A stretch of 64,000 nucleotides of DNA from Grimontia celer (GTDB lineage: Bacteria > Pseudomonadota > Gammaproteobacteria > Enterobacterales > Vibrionaceae): the NCBI RefSeq assembly GCF_900055185.1, contig NZ_FIZX01000002.1:1781125-1845124 (forward strand), written 5' to 3'. Shown piece by piece: positions 54,477 through 63,999 of the stretch. The position numbers were made by a program, and so were the translations under genes. The notes under the pieces were generated by a model that saw only the letters and a list, made by a program, of their open reading frames with translations, was not told where the DNA came from and searched no databases. Position 1 is the stretch's first letter. Each line of letters opens with the position of its first letter.

Positions 54477-55641
54477 TCACTGCTCCCGCACCTTCGCTGG
54501 CATGGCAAACATAAATCTCAGCGCGAAGCCCTGTGGCTTTTTCGTAGTGCATCTCAACCGCCGACTTGACGGTTTCTACCAGTGCGGCAGGCACCAAAGA
54601 CACCACACATCCGCCAAAACCACCACCAGTCATTCGCACACCGCCCTGCTCGCCAATCGCCTCTTTAACAATCTCTACCAGTGTGTCGATTTCATTCACA
54701 GTGATTTCAAAATCATCACGCATAGATGTGTGAGACTCTGCCATTAGCGCAGAGAGCGCGGTCATATCACCAAGGCGAAGTGCATCTGCCGCATCCAAAG
54801 TTCGCTGGTTCTCTGTGATGACATGGCGAGCCCTTCGAAACACCACGTCGTCCAATGCTTCACGACGCTCATTCAGCGTATCCAGCGATACGTCCCGCAA
54901 CGCTTTGACTTCGAAAAACGAAGATGCTTCTTCACATTGACGACGCCGGGTGTTGTATTCGCTATCAACCAAACCACGTTTTTTGTTTGAGTTGATGATG
55001 ACTACGGCGATGTCTTCCGGCATCGAAACCGGTTTAGTTTTTAGGGAGCGGCAATCAATCAGCAGAGCATGATCTGCCTGACCTTCTGCAGAGATCAATT
55101 GGTCCATAATGCCGCAGTTGCAGCCAACAAATTCGTTTTCCGCTTTCTGGCCATTTAACGCGATTTCGGCCTGCGAGATGGGCAAGCCATAAAGCAATTG
55201 AAAGGTTTGACCCACCACCACTTCTAACGCTGCCGACGAACTCAATCCCGCGCCTTGCGGAACATTACCGCTTATCACAAGGTTCGCGCCGCCAAAAACC
55301 AATCCCCGCTTTTTCAGGCAATCCACCACACCACGCACATAGTTCGCCCACATTTTTTCAGGGAGAAAGGCAATATCTTCATCCAGAGAGAAACTGTCTT
55401 CCTCATTGCCATAATCCAGTGCGACTACCTTTACCAAATCGTCGTCACGGCGGCTTGCAGCAATGACTGTTTGATAATCGATAGCGCACGGCAAGACAAA
55501 ACCATCGTTATAATCTGTGTGTTCGCCAATCAGATTGACCCGGCCAGGCGCTTGAATAAGATGACTCGGCGCGTCGCCAAAATGCTGGGAAAAAGCAGCC
55601 GAAGTTATCGTTTCTAGATCCGTCGTCATTACGCTCTTCAT
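54469..55641 (-). CDS. galK: Galactokinase
   Basis: A 390-residue GHMP kinase that makes galactose 1-phosphate. [20 protein letters not shown] (about 30-49) is the galactokinase signature, [17 protein letters not shown] the ATP loop and [12 protein letters not shown] the last motif. The first ATG at 55641 is 15 bases after galT with AAGGA upstream; a second ATG four codons in is equally placed. Middle gene of the operon. Confidence 0.95.
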   Translation of the reverse strand: MKSVMTTDLETITSAAFSQHFGDAPSHLIQAPGRVNLIGEHTDYNDGFVLPCAIDYQTVIAASRRDDDLVKVVALDYGNEEDSFSLDEDIAFLPEKMWANYVRGVVDCLKKRGLVFGGANLVISGNVPQGAGLSSSAALEVVVGQTFQLLYGLPISQAEIALNGQKAENEFVGCNCGIMDQLISAEGQADHALLIDCRSLKTKPVSMPEDIAVVIINSNKKRGLVDSEYNTRRRQCEEASSFFEVKALRDVSLDTLNERREALDDVVFRRARHVITENQRTLDAADALRLGDMTALSALMAESHTSMRDDFEITVNEIDTLVEIVKEAIGEQGGVRMTGGGFGGCVVSLVPAALVETVKSAVEMHYEKATGLRAEIYVCHASEGAGAVNV

Positions 55642-55656
55642 ACCCTAAATAGTTCC

Positions 55657-56709
55657 TTATTCGAGGCTTTTATAATGAATGTCGCTGAGGGCTCGAAGCC
55701 TTTCCGCGGCTTGTTCTGGTGTAATATCGCGCTGAGATTCAGCCAACATTTCATAGCCCACCATAAATTTTCGTACCGTTGCGCTGCGGAGCAAAGGTGG
55801 GTAAAACAGCGCGTGCAGTTGCCAGTGTTCTGTGTCTGAACCATCTTGGAAAAACGGCGCATAGTGCCAACCCATAGAGTAGGGAAATGGACATTGGAAG
55901 AGGTTATCGTAACGCGATGTGAGTTTTTTCAGTGCCAGCGCCAAATCTTCACGCTGCTCTTCCCCGAGATCATTCATGCGTTTTGCCGGTGCTTTTGGTA
56001 GCAGCATGGTTTCAAAAGGCCACGCAGCCCAAAATGGGACTACTGCAAGCCAATGTGTCGTTTCCACGACGATGCGCGTTCTTTCTTTCTGCTCTGACTC
56101 TACGTATTCCACCAACAAGTTCTTTCCATAGCGTTCAAAGTGCGCTTTCAAGAGTTCGTCTTTTCTGGCAATTTCATTAGGCAGGAAACTGTTTGCCCAG
56201 ATTTGTCCGTGAGGATGGGGCTGAGAACATCCCATTGCCTCGCCTTTATTCTCGAACGCCTGAATCCAGAGGTAGTCTTTACCTAAAGATTCAATCTGCT
56301 CGTTCCAGGTTTCTATCACACCCCGAATCGCCTTTAGGGAAAGCTCTGGTAACGTTTTACTGTGGTCCGGTGAAAAACAAATCACCCGACTCAGACCACG
56401 TGCACCCTCGATTTTGAACAGTGGGTTGTCGCTTTCCTCTGGATTAGGAGAATCCGTCATCAAAGCGGCAAAATCGTTGTCGAACACGAAAGTGCCTTTA
56501 TAGGCCGGATTCACATCACCAGAAACCCGTGTGTTACCGGGACAAAGAAAACAGCCACTGTCATAAGCAGGAAGTGTCTCTTCTGACGGTTTTTCATCCT
56601 GTCCGCTCCATGGCCGTTTAGCACGGTGCGGTGAGACTAGTACATATTGCCCAGTCAAGGGGTTATATCTGCGATGTGGGTGATCGGTTGGATCAAACGG
56701 GGTATTCAC
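55657..56709 (-). CDS. galT: Galactose-1-phosphate uridylyltransferase
   Basis: A 350-residue class I enzyme of the Leloir pathway. The active-site His lies in [12 protein letters not shown] and the Zn/structural sites in [10 protein letters not shown] and SPDHSKTL. It exchanges UMP between UDP-glucose and galactose 1-phosphate. First gene of galTKM; the operon lacks galE, which must be elsewhere. A LacI-type operator sits 71-86 bases upstream of the start. Confidence 0.95.
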   Translation of the reverse strand: MNTPFDPTDHPHRRYNPLTGQYVLVSPHRAKRPWSGQDEKPSEETLPAYDSGCFLCPGNTRVSGDVNPAYKGTFVFDNDFAALMTDSPNPEESDNPLFKIEGARGLSRVICFSPDHSKTLPELSLKAIRGVIETWNEQIESLGKDYLWIQAFENKGEAMGCSQPHPHGQIWANSFLPNEIARKDELLKAHFERYGKNLLVEYVESEQKERTRIVVETTHWLAVVPFWAAWPFETMLLPKAPAKRMNDLGEEQREDLALALKKLTSRYDNLFQCPFPYSMGWHYAPFFQDGSDTEHWQLHALFYPPLLRSATVRKFMVGYEMLAESQRDITPEQAAERLRALSDIHYKSLE

Positions 56710-56779
56710 GGTATCAACTGCCTTGTTTCTCTATTGCGTCCTTCAGACAACGCTTCTCGTATCGGAGCAATTATCTTAA

Positions 56780-56795
56780 TTGTAAACGTTTACAA
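56780..56795. promoter_or_regulatory. GalR/LacI-type operator TTGTAAACGTTTACAA
   Basis: A perfect 16-base palindrome with the central CG typical of LacI-family sites, placed upstream of galT. The half-site TGTAAACG fits GalR/GalS-type binding, so it is likely the galactose-responsive operator of galTKM. Confidence 0.8.
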
Positions 56796-56856
56796 AGAAA
56801 TGATAGCACCCGTTAGAAACATAACCAGTTTGTTGATGAAAAAAGCGGACATTGGT

Positions 56857-57339
56857 TTATTGGGAAATCTCTACCCAACGTCCTTGAGTCAGATCATCAA
56901 GATCCTGGGGAGTCAGTTCGAACACTGAGTTAGGCGTACCTGCTGCCGCCCATATCACTTCGAATTGTTTGAGATCGGCATCAAGCAAAGTGATCACATT
57001 TTGTTTGTGCGCAATAGGCGGCACACCACCAATTGCAAAACCCACTTGCTCCCGAACAAAATCCGCATTGGATTTTTTCAGATCTAATCCTGCATTAACT
57101 TTCACTTTGTCCATGCTTACCATGTTGGTACCCGAGGCCACAATCAGCACGGGGTTTCCCGACGCTTTATCCTCAAAGATCAGGGATTTTGCGATTTGAC
57201 CAACTGTACATCCTATCGCTTCAGCCGCTTCCGAAGCGGTACGTGTAGAGGCCGGCATCTGCTTCACCTTTAAGGCTTTTCCGCGTTCTGACAAAAATGT
57301 CTGTACCCTTTGTGATGCTGGTTTCAGTGCGTTTTCCAT
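56857..57339 (-). CDS. YbaK/EbsC-family aminoacyl-tRNA deacylase-like protein
   Basis: A 160-residue protein of the YbaK/ProX-type editing family. MPASTRTASEAAEAIGCTVG and IAKSLIFED give the catalytic Lys, VSMDKVKV the middle helix and FAIGGVPPIAHKQ the loop that holds the substrate. Members hydrolyse mischarged Cys- or Ala-tRNA(Pro). Divergent from the unknown 57914 gene. No clear SD other than GGAGGTGG at about 57346. Confidence 0.87.
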   Translation of the reverse strand: MENALKPASQRVQTFLSERGKALKVKQMPASTRTASEAAEAIGCTVGQIAKSLIFEDKASGNPVLIVASGTNMVSMDKVKVNAGLDLKKSNADFVREQVGFAIGGVPPIAHKQNVITLLDADLKQFEVIWAAAGTPNSVFELTPQDLDDLTQGRWVEISQ

Positions 57340-57730
57340 TTAGACCACCTCCTTCAATATTTCTTTCCTATCCTGCCAAAATGTCGTTAAGCCCAGTGAA
57401 CGGGTAATAAGAAATCCCTGCAAGTGAGCGCCATCAAAAAAGCCTGAATTCTCCTGTTTCTGATACGCCCAGTACCCGCACATAGAGTGGTGATATTGAC
57501 CAACACGCAGCGTTTAGCACACCGAACTCACCGCTTAAAAGGAACTATGGCTGATGGGCACCGATTGATAGGCTTCATTCCTATTTAATTTTCTCTCAGT
57601 CTTCTATCAATTTTTACAGCACATTTCAGTCATCGAGTCACCTGAATCCTTGTGAGAAATCAACGTATTAAACCCCCTAACAACATGACTTTTCGGTTGT
57701 CCTTCCCTTTCTAATTGAACAGTATTTTTT
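57340..57730. other. Intergenic region, 391 bp
   Basis: The promoter side of the YbaK-like gene and of the rightward gene. No RNA or operator is clear. Confidence 0.5.
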
Positions 57731-57883
57731 ATGTGCCACGCACAGGCAATTTACGACGTGACCTTTCCAATAAAAAGGGTAGGCACAGAGAAAAGAGCAT
57801 TGCAGCTCGCGGAGTTCAAACACCGTCAGCTTGCACTCGCAGGGCTCGGATTAGCAGTACGAGACATCAAAAAGGAAACGTGA
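57731..57883 (+). CDS. Possible 50-residue protein
   Basis: A frame from ATG 57731 to TGA 57881-57883 with protein-like composition (EKRALQLAEFKHRQLALAGL) and a helical, basic character. It ends 30 bases before the next start. There is no good ribosome site, so it may be chance or a remnant. Confidence 0.3.
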   Translation: MCHAQAIYDVTFPIKRVGTEKRALQLAEFKHRQLALAGLGLAVRDIKKET

Positions 57884-57913
57884 AAATACTTCACGACAAA
57901 GGGGAAATTTAAC

Positions 57914-58741
57914 ATGGGATTTTTTGCAAATCTGTTCAGTGGAATTGGTGAAGCGATTTCAAAAGTAGGCGAAGCGATTGCTGATGTAGCAACTGGCATT
58001 GCGAACGTTGTAAGTACAGCAGTCAGTGCTATCGATGAAGGCCTAAGCTGGGTTGGGGACAAAATTGCGGAAGCCACCGCAGACATACCGATAATCAACG
58101 GCATTACAGCCGCCGTTGCTACCGTGGTGGACGGTGTGACCGATGCGGCTGAGATTGTCACCCACCACTTTGCCATGAACGTGGCTCAGGTTGGTCAAGC
58201 CGTTGGCGAAGTCATCGATACCACAGGCGAAGTAATTGAAGCTGTCGCAGAAGGCAATGGGCATTGCGTACCGGAAATCATTAAAGATGGCGTTGGTGAC
58301 ATCGTTGAAACGGCCGAAGAGCATTTGGCGATGCACCTGGAGCACGACATCGAACTTCTTCAGATCCCAATCAAAGTCGTCTCTGAAGCGACAAGCGAAC
58401 TGCTGACAGGCGTTATCGGCGAAAACCACATTTCTCAAGCACCATTGGTGCTTGATGACGCGCAGAGCTTTGTCTTCGACGACGTGATTCATGACGGCAT
58501 TTTTGTACCCGCTGTCGAAGGTTGGGAACATCTGAACAATGAAGTGTTCGGCAACACAGTCGATGGTCTTTCCCACTCTGAAATGGGCATGGGTTGGCTG
58601 ACTGGCGAGCATGAAGGTCATGGCTCTGGTGAGCATGGTTCAGGTGAACATGGTACTGGTGGCCATGGTGGTCACGGTGAAACAGCGTGTGGCTGTGGCA
58701 CTGACCCAATGCCAGCAGCTGATGAGTTTATGTGGGTGTAA
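57914..58741 (+). CDS. Unknown protein with helical N-terminus and His/Gly-rich tail
   Basis: A 275-residue acidic protein without a signal peptide. Residues 1-115 form long amphipathic helices rich in Ala, Val and Gly (FFANLFSGIGEAISKVGEAI, then DVATGIANVVSTAV), in the manner of pore-forming or membrane-inserting proteins. The middle (115-225) is helical and acidic. Residues 231-255 are a run of GEHG/GHG-type units with eight His, followed by CGCG (259-262), a clear metal-binding look. AAAGGGGAAATTTAAC precedes the ATG, and a terminator with a UUCG loop follows. No family recognised. Confidence 0.65.
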   Translation: MGFFANLFSGIGEAISKVGEAIADVATGIANVVSTAVSAIDEGLSWVGDKIAEATADIPIINGITAAVATVVDGVTDAAEIVTHHFAMNVAQVGQAVGEVIDTTGEVIEAVAEGNGHCVPEIIKDGVGDIVETAEEHLAMHLEHDIELLQIPIKVVSEATSELLTGVIGENHISQAPLVLDDAQSFVFDDVIHDGIFVPAVEGWEHLNNEVFGNTVDGLSHSEMGMGWLTGEHEGHGSGEHGSGEHGTGGHGGHGETACGCGTDPMPAADEFMWV

Positions 58742-58758
58742 AGTCACTCATCGGTGCA

Positions 58759-58788
58759 AAAACGCGGGTCTTCGGGCTCGCGTTTTTT
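58759..58788 (+). terminator. Intrinsic terminator with TTCG loop
   Basis: AACGCGGGTC-TTCG-GGCTCGCGTT with two wobble pairs and a run of T. Confidence 0.85.
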
Positions 58789-58982
58789 GTTTCTTACCTT
58801 TCAATATTAGAGGAAGCCCCAAGTCCAAAGAGGAGAAGAAATCCACCCTGATACATCGTGACATCCATCGAAAAGAAAACTATCAACTCAACGTTCTATC
58901 GAATTGGCCTTTGACTTAGAGCTTACTCAAACCCTTATTCCTGTCGTCGTTCGATTAAACCTATTAAGACAAAGGAACGAGA

Positions 58983-59945
58983 ATGGATACAAAGAAACTT
59001 GGTCATTCGGATTTGAATATTAGCCGACTGGGACTCGGCAGTTGGGCTATTGGTGGCAACATTGGCGATTGGGGATGGGGTCAGCAATCCGAAAAGGACT
59101 CAATCAATACCATCCTTACAGCGCTAGACAACGGTATAAATTGGATTGATACCGCACCCGCATATGGGTTGGGTAATGCAGAAGTGGTTATCAATAAAGC
59201 GCTAAGACAAGCCAAGCGTAAACCTTACATTTTTACCAAATGCGGTTTGTGTTGGAACCAAGGCGAGACAGCGCTTTTTAATCGACTTTCAAAAGCATCG
59301 ATAACCAAAGAAGTAGAAGATAGCCTCAGCAGACTGAATGTAGAAACTATCGATCTTTACCAAATACACTGGCCACTTCCTGAAGCCAACATTAGCGAGG
59401 CTTGGGAAACGCTTGCTGAACTCAAAAAGCAAGGCAAGGTTCGTCACATAGGCGTATCCAATTTTTCTGTAAAACAGATGGAGATGCTTCATCAGATCGT
59501 ACCGATTACCTCCAACCAATCAGCTTACTCCCTACTCAACCGCACGATTGAAGAAGCAGTATTACCTTGGTGCGCGGAGCACAATGTTGGCACCATCCAC
59601 CACTCAACAATGGCTTCTGGTCTCCTGACTGGCTCCATGACAAAAGCGCGGTTTGCGCAGCTCGACAAGAGAGATTGGCGTCACAAGAACCATTTGTTTC
59701 AGGAGCCAGGGTTCTCGCAAAGCCTGCTTCTCGTTGAGGCGCTGAGAGATATTGCGAACGAAAGAAACTGCACCGTTGCGGAAGTGGCCATCGCGTGGAC
59801 GCTATCTCATCCTGCAACCACAGGCTCGATTATTGGTGCCCGAACTCCTGATCAATTGTCAGGGTTGATAAACGCGTCAAAGGTATCGCTATCAGCAGAG
59901 GATTTTTCGAAGATTAGTGATTTTTTAGATATGGCGACGGTATAG
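58983..59945 (+). CDS. Aldo/keto reductase
   Basis: A 320-residue NADPH-dependent reductase. LGLGSWAIGG starts the barrel; the catalytic tetrad is Asp/Tyr in WIDTAPAYGLGNAEVVI, Lys in FTKCG and His in YQIHWP. VRHIGVSNFSVKQM and GARTPDQL are the other signatures. The family of YghZ/voltage-channel-beta-like type reduces aldehydes and ketones. AAAGGAACGAGA precedes the ATG. Convergent with a MerR gene that may control it. Confidence 0.9.
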   Translation: MDTKKLGHSDLNISRLGLGSWAIGGNIGDWGWGQQSEKDSINTILTALDNGINWIDTAPAYGLGNAEVVINKALRQAKRKPYIFTKCGLCWNQGETALFNRLSKASITKEVEDSLSRLNVETIDLYQIHWPLPEANISEAWETLAELKKQGKVRHIGVSNFSVKQMEMLHQIVPITSNQSAYSLLNRTIEEAVLPWCAEHNVGTIHHSTMASGLLTGSMTKARFAQLDKRDWRHKNHLFQEPGFSQSLLLVEALRDIANERNCTVAEVAIAWTLSHPATTGSIIGARTPDQLSGLINASKVSLSAEDFSKISDFLDMATV

Positions 59946-59964
59946 GAAGAATCATCGTACGATA

Positions 59965-59985
59965 AAGCAGGCTCTAAGCCTGCTT
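59965..59985. terminator. Hairpin between convergent genes
   Basis: AAGCAGGC-TCTAA-GCCTGCTT with short T flanks. Confidence 0.6.
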
Positions 59986-59998
59986 CACTCGCTACAAT

Positions 59999-60361
59999 CT
60001 ATTGATGATCATGAAGAATTTCGGAGTAGTGGTTTATCTTCCAGTCGATGTGTTTAAGAAAATCCTGCGTTTCAGCCAACTTATTTTCGAGCCTTTCCTT
60101 GTGCTTGAACAGAATGTTCAACAGTTGGTTCGCTTTGTTTTCTGAGTCTTGGACCTGTTCTGCGTACGATTTAATATCTTTCAGCGGCATTCCGGTCACT
60201 TTCAAACACTGAACAAACTGCAACCAGCGAATATCATGCTCACGGTAATATCGATGACCTGAACTATCGCGAGGAATTGGATAAATCAAACCACTTCGTT
60301 CGTAATATCTCAGCGTGTGGCAACTCAAACCACTCGCAGCCGACGCTTCTTGAATTCGCAT
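59999..60361 (-). CDS. MerR-family transcriptional regulator
   Basis: A 120-residue regulator. The winged HTH is IQEASAASGLSCHTLRYYER and RDSSGHRYYREHDIRWLQFV; the rest is a dimerisation coiled coil (about 80-118) without Cys, so an organic effector or dimer-only mechanism is likely. This layout is common beside aldo/keto reductase genes, where such regulators respond to reactive aldehydes. Target probably the neighbouring reductase. Confidence 0.87.
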   Translation of the reverse strand: MRIQEASAASGLSCHTLRYYERSGLIYPIPRDSSGHRYYREHDIRWLQFVQCLKVTGMPLKDIKSYAEQVQDSENKANQLLNILFKHKERLENKLAETQDFLKHIDWKINHYSEILHDHQ

Positions 60362-60543
60362 AGATGACCTTGATGACAGCGGGTTAAAACGATTCCTCCA
60401 ACGATAGGCGAAAACACCTTAACTCTATTTAGTTGTAGGCATCACGATATACATGCTGGAGCGGAAACCCTATCGCTCAAAGTGAAAAATGCGAGTCTAA
60501 TAAATCAATATATCCTTTTTAATTTCAATATAATAAGGCAGCA

Positions 60544-60774
60544 CTATTGGCGATAAGTATGTCCATCTTTTAGTGGTTTAACGACCTCATCCAGCCCTTC
60601 AATTTTCAGTGCTAGACACAAGGCCAAGAGTTGACCCAACTCCCCTTTGGGAAACCCCTGCTTATCGAACCAAAGCAAATATTCTTCTGGTAGGTCAATC
60701 AACACCCTTCCGGCATATTTGCCAAACGGCATTTTCATTCTCGCCAGTTTGAGCATGTTTTCTTTTTCGAGCAT
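60544..60774 (-). CDS. DUF3820 family protein
   Basis: A 76-residue protein with the DUF3820 core MPFGKYAGRVLIDLPEEYLLWF (about 15-36), a small fold linked to exonuclease-like proteins and quorum-regulated virulence factors, function unknown. CACTTCC upstream reads GGAAGTG on the coding strand, before the ATG. Single gene. Confidence 0.85.
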   Translation of the reverse strand: MLEKENMLKLARMKMPFGKYAGRVLIDLPEEYLLWFDKQGFPKGELGQLLALCLALKIEGLDEVVKPLKDGHTYRQ

Positions 60775-60977
60775 GGTCGTTTTTCACTTCCTATTGGGCA
60801 GAATGAGAGTCTATCACGCTGTGCAGCTCGCGCGATGTTCTCCCCACCTGTCAAAGCAAGCATGAGATAGCGTCTCAGTTGTAGGCAAAATGGGTTATTC
60901 ATCCTTAGTTAAAACAATAGCGACATAAACGCTGACTAATGTGTATCACTTCATGATGACAGCTAGAGGTGACTGCC

Positions 60978-63224
60978 ATGCCTTCACAAGGATTTAATAC
61001 CGAGTTTTTGAGTGTTCCTGTTTCACTGCCACGACTGGGCGAGAGCCTGTTAGATGTGGCTTGGGAATACGGTGAGCCTTTGCACTGTGAACACTTTTCA
61101 CTGGTGATGAACCGGGAAACAAAAATGGCGTTCTACACCGCCCACAATATCGACAGGCAAACACTCATGAGCCTGAAGCGCGCCAGATGGAAGCTCGATC
61201 CCCGCGTCGACATTGACTATCAGGCGGGCCCCGAGGTGTACAAAAACAACGTCTGGGACCGTGGCCATATGGTGCGTCGTGCGGCCATTACCTGGGGCTC
61301 CCGTCCTGAGGCAAGTCAGGCAAACAAAGACTCTTTTTTCTATACCAACGCCAATTTGCAGCACGCGAAGTTCAATCAGGATGAATGGCTGGAACTGGAA
61401 AACTGGTTGTTGGAAGAAGAAGACCTCGACGATAAACTTTCTGTATTCACTGGCCCAATCAACACCATCAATGACCAACCTTACCGAGGCACTTACATCC
61501 CGTCTGCGTTCTGGAAAGTGATTGTGTTCACCAAAGGTGGCGAACTTCAATGCCGCGCGTTTTTGATGAAGCAAAGCGAGTTCTGGGACGATCACGATGG
61601 TCGGAATACCCTTAATCTGGAAAGCTATCAGGTTTCGCTTACCCAAATCACAGAGCTCACTGACCTCTATTTCCAGCAAGCGCTCTACGATACAAACCCC
61701 ATGTTCTACTCCCCAAACAACTTCACCACATCAAACGATATCGACACGCCAGAAATGCGCCCTATCGAATCGCCGACTGACATCGTGGATAACCGAGGAA
61801 AATACACCGACATCATCCAGGAACTTTGGGATGCCGATGACAACCGCTTCGATGTCACCCGTCTTGCAGATGGTCGCTGGATGAACGAGAACGCAGATAT
61901 CCGCCTCTATGAGCAAGGCTACCGACGCCCAGGCAAACGTGATTTGGCCAAGTTCTTCCTCTTCGATGAAGTGAATACCGACAAGCTGATGTTCCTGCCT
62001 TCTTATCAGGCATTTAAGCGATTGATTGATAACTATAACGAGCTTGAACGCGACGAAGAGAAATACAGCGATGTTGAACTGGCCGAGATTGAGCATTTCC
62101 TCGATACCTGTTTTGCCCGCTACGACGATGAAGACCGGATTTCACTCATGGAGTCGGTCTACCAATACATCACGGATGATCAAAGTGAAGGCGGTCTTGG
62201 ATTTGCCCAAGCCAAACTCACTGAAATGCCTTTTACCAGCACCACTTTTGGTGAAGGACAGTACATAGACCTAACCAGCATCGAGACCTTCCGCGAAACA
62301 GTCAGAAATATTTGGTTCGGGCTCTATACCAACAACTTTGGCAACCGTCAGGTGAAACATGCTTCGGGCTTTGAGCATGTTTTTCTTGGCGAGATTAAGC
62401 GTGAGGGCTCCCGCTATGAAATCGGGGGTTATCACTTCTGGGCGAAGTTCTTCTGGGATGAGCAAAATGGTAACGGCGGAAAAGCCGATTTGGAGTATCT
62501 AGGCTCTTTCTACGACGGCCCTGAAGGAAACCTGAATACCGATGTCGCGACATTGGCGATGAGCTGGCGCGTGGGCGAGAAGATCGCATGGAAAGAGAAA
62601 GGCGGATTCTTCGTGGGTATGAGCCCGGAATGCCTCTTGGCACTGGGCACCATGCTGACGTTTGAAAGCTTCCGCAACGACACCCAGCCACTGTCGTTTT
62701 TTGATGGCGAATCCAAACGCAGAGCCGCCATCAACGGCTGGCGCTACGATTTGGTGCTATACCGCGAGACCCTGAAAAACCAGGATCGCGGCTTTCACTT
62801 ACGCTCTTTCTATCCGGTACTTAAAAGTCGCGATAATCGCGATCCGTTATTGGCTCCGCATTCCAATACCGATGTCTTGCTGTATGACGAAGGCGATGTG
62901 GTCATTGCTTCTGCGATGCCAAATCCACCGGGTGTCGGCGATCAAAATGAGTGGGTCTCCATTCGAAATGAAACGCCGGGACTGATTGACGTGACGGGCT
63001 GGCAAATCCGAACTAAATCCGGCACCACAGTCCTTCGCGAGAAGACCAAGTTACCACCAGGTCGTGAGCACAAAATTGTTGTTCGCGCAGGGGGCGGCGG
63101 GGCAGCACTTTCGAATAAAGGGACAGTGATTGAGCTTTTGGATACGGAAGATACTGTCATTTCCAAAGTGGAATACAAATCGGTGAGCCGACGCGCTGAG
63201 GGGCAGGTACTGAACTTCAGTTAA
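60978..63224 (+). CDS. Nuclease fusion: DNA/RNA non-specific endonuclease, EndoU RNase and lamin-tail domain
   Basis: A 748-residue three-domain protein. Residues about 30-245 are a beta-beta-alpha-metal nuclease of the NUC/EndA type: WDRGHMVRR with catalytic His97 and YTNANLQHAKFNQDEW for the metal ligands. Residues about 275-620 hold helices and an EndoU-like RNase: ASGFEHVFLGEI (His467), GGYHFWAKFFW (His486), a Lys-rich stretch near 533-541, GGFFVGMSPECLLALGTM and FHLRSFYPV. Residues about 630-748 are a lamin-tail domain (DQNEWVSIRNETPG, VTGWQIRTKSGT). No signal peptide, so either cytoplasmic or released. ATG 60978 follows AGAGGTGACTGCC. No immunity gene is evident nearby. Confidence 0.8.
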   Translation: MPSQGFNTEFLSVPVSLPRLGESLLDVAWEYGEPLHCEHFSLVMNRETKMAFYTAHNIDRQTLMSLKRARWKLDPRVDIDYQAGPEVYKNNVWDRGHMVRRAAITWGSRPEASQANKDSFFYTNANLQHAKFNQDEWLELENWLLEEEDLDDKLSVFTGPINTINDQPYRGTYIPSAFWKVIVFTKGGELQCRAFLMKQSEFWDDHDGRNTLNLESYQVSLTQITELTDLYFQQALYDTNPMFYSPNNFTTSNDIDTPEMRPIESPTDIVDNRGKYTDIIQELWDADDNRFDVTRLADGRWMNENADIRLYEQGYRRPGKRDLAKFFLFDEVNTDKLMFLPSYQAFKRLIDNYNELERDEEKYSDVELAEIEHFLDTCFARYDDEDRISLMESVYQYITDDQSEGGLGFAQAKLTEMPFTSTTFGEGQYIDLTSIETFRETVRNIWFGLYTNNFGNRQVKHASGFEHVFLGEIKREGSRYEIGGYHFWAKFFWDEQNGNGGKADLEYLGSFYDGPEGNLNTDVATLAMSWRVGEKIAWKEKGGFFVGMSPECLLALGTMLTFESFRNDTQPLSFFDGESKRRAAINGWRYDLVLYRETLKNQDRGFHLRSFYPVLKSRDNRDPLLAPHSNTDVLLYDEGDVVIASAMPNPPGVGDQNEWVSIRNETPGLIDVTGWQIRTKSGTTVLREKTKLPPGREHKIVVRAGGGGAALSNKGTVIELLDTEDTVISKVEYKSVSRRAEGQVLNFS

Positions 63225-63245
63225 CGAATCTTCGCAACCAAAGCC

Positions 63246-63269
63246 AAAGGCGCGGAACTCCGCGCCTTT
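63246..63269. terminator. Bidirectional intrinsic terminator
   Basis: AAAGGCGCGG-AACT-CCGCGCCTTT between the convergent nuclease and DUF4395 genes. Confidence 0.85.
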
Positions 63270-63283
63270 CTTCTTTCAATACG

Positions 63284-63811
63284 TCAATCCAAAGCGCAGG
63301 TTTCGCAACCAAACATCTTTGCATGCATCCAACAGCCCACACAGAACCCCAGCACCGCTTCAAGCCAGGTCAACATAAAGCAGATGCCCAACACAGCAAA
63401 CAGCCAGATATCCGGCATTTCCAGTAAGCGAAATGTCAGACAGGTGATCCCCATAATGGCACCCAGGCTCCATGCAAAGCGTTTGGGCTTTATCGGTTTC
63501 CAAATGGCCTTGGAGTGCATGGTCATCGCCGTTCCCAACAATCCTGACGGGCTTAAGGGCGTCAGCCCGAACATCGCCGCCATCACCATATCGAAAATCA
63601 CATAAGGGCCGACATAAATCACAGGATCCCACTCAGGGCGAACCAGAAGGATCACCATGGTGACCGCGGATAAAACATTCAATAGTCCCGCTCGGGCACG
63701 CGTGGCAGTCTCGTTGATCCGCAGATCGCTTTCACCCGGAATACTCTGTCCCATTGCCAAAATCGGGGTGGTGAAGAAGGTATGGTATTGTTTTAATTCG
63801 TCAGCGCGCAT
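63284..63811 (-). CDS. DUF4395 family membrane protein
   Basis: A 175-residue membrane protein with four helices. DLRINETATRARAGLLNVLS and the C-terminal LGFCVGCWMHAKMFGCETC (two CxxC-like pairs) are the DUF4395 hallmarks. Function unknown; the Cys pairs suggest a thiol or metal role. AGGGAAAGGTTC precedes the ATG. Single gene. Confidence 0.85.
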   Translation of the reverse strand: MRADELKQYHTFFTTPILAMGQSIPGESDLRINETATRARAGLLNVLSAVTMVILLVRPEWDPVIYVGPYVIFDMVMAAMFGLTPLSPSGLLGTAMTMHSKAIWKPIKPKRFAWSLGAIMGITCLTFRLLEMPDIWLFAVLGICFMLTWLEAVLGFCVGCWMHAKMFGCETCALD

Positions 63812-63861
63812 GAACCTTTCCCTGAATCATTTTCCTTTAAGTCTATACGCTGGTTAAATTC

Positions 63862-63999
63862 CTACCTGAGTCCCGGCCAAATCTTGCTCGCTGAGCAACT
63901 TTTCGCCCAACGCACAAGCAATACCTTGCTCTCCCCTTTTTGGAAATCAGTTAAGTCTCTGTTTTCATTGAACTCCATCACTGGCACACCCCTTGCGTT
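63862..63999 (-). CDS. Possible C-terminal end of a gene cut by the window edge
   Basis: One minus-strand frame stays open for 45 codons from the edge to TAG at 63862-63864 and reads ARGVPVMEFNENRDLTDF and on. Another frame in the last half also looks protein-like (EQGIACALGEKLLSEQDLAG), so a frameshift or chance frame cannot be separated here. No family is recognised. Confidence 0.25.
   Translation of the reverse strand, partial: NARGVPVMEFNENRDLTDFQKGESKVLLVRWAKSCSASKIWPGLR

Noticed and set aside
60978..63224. Nuclease fusion as a contact-dependent or polymorphic toxin
   Set aside because: No secretion domain, toxin-delivery repeats or adjacent small immunity gene; the next gene is a facing DUF4395 membrane protein. 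The idea is not excluded but not supported.
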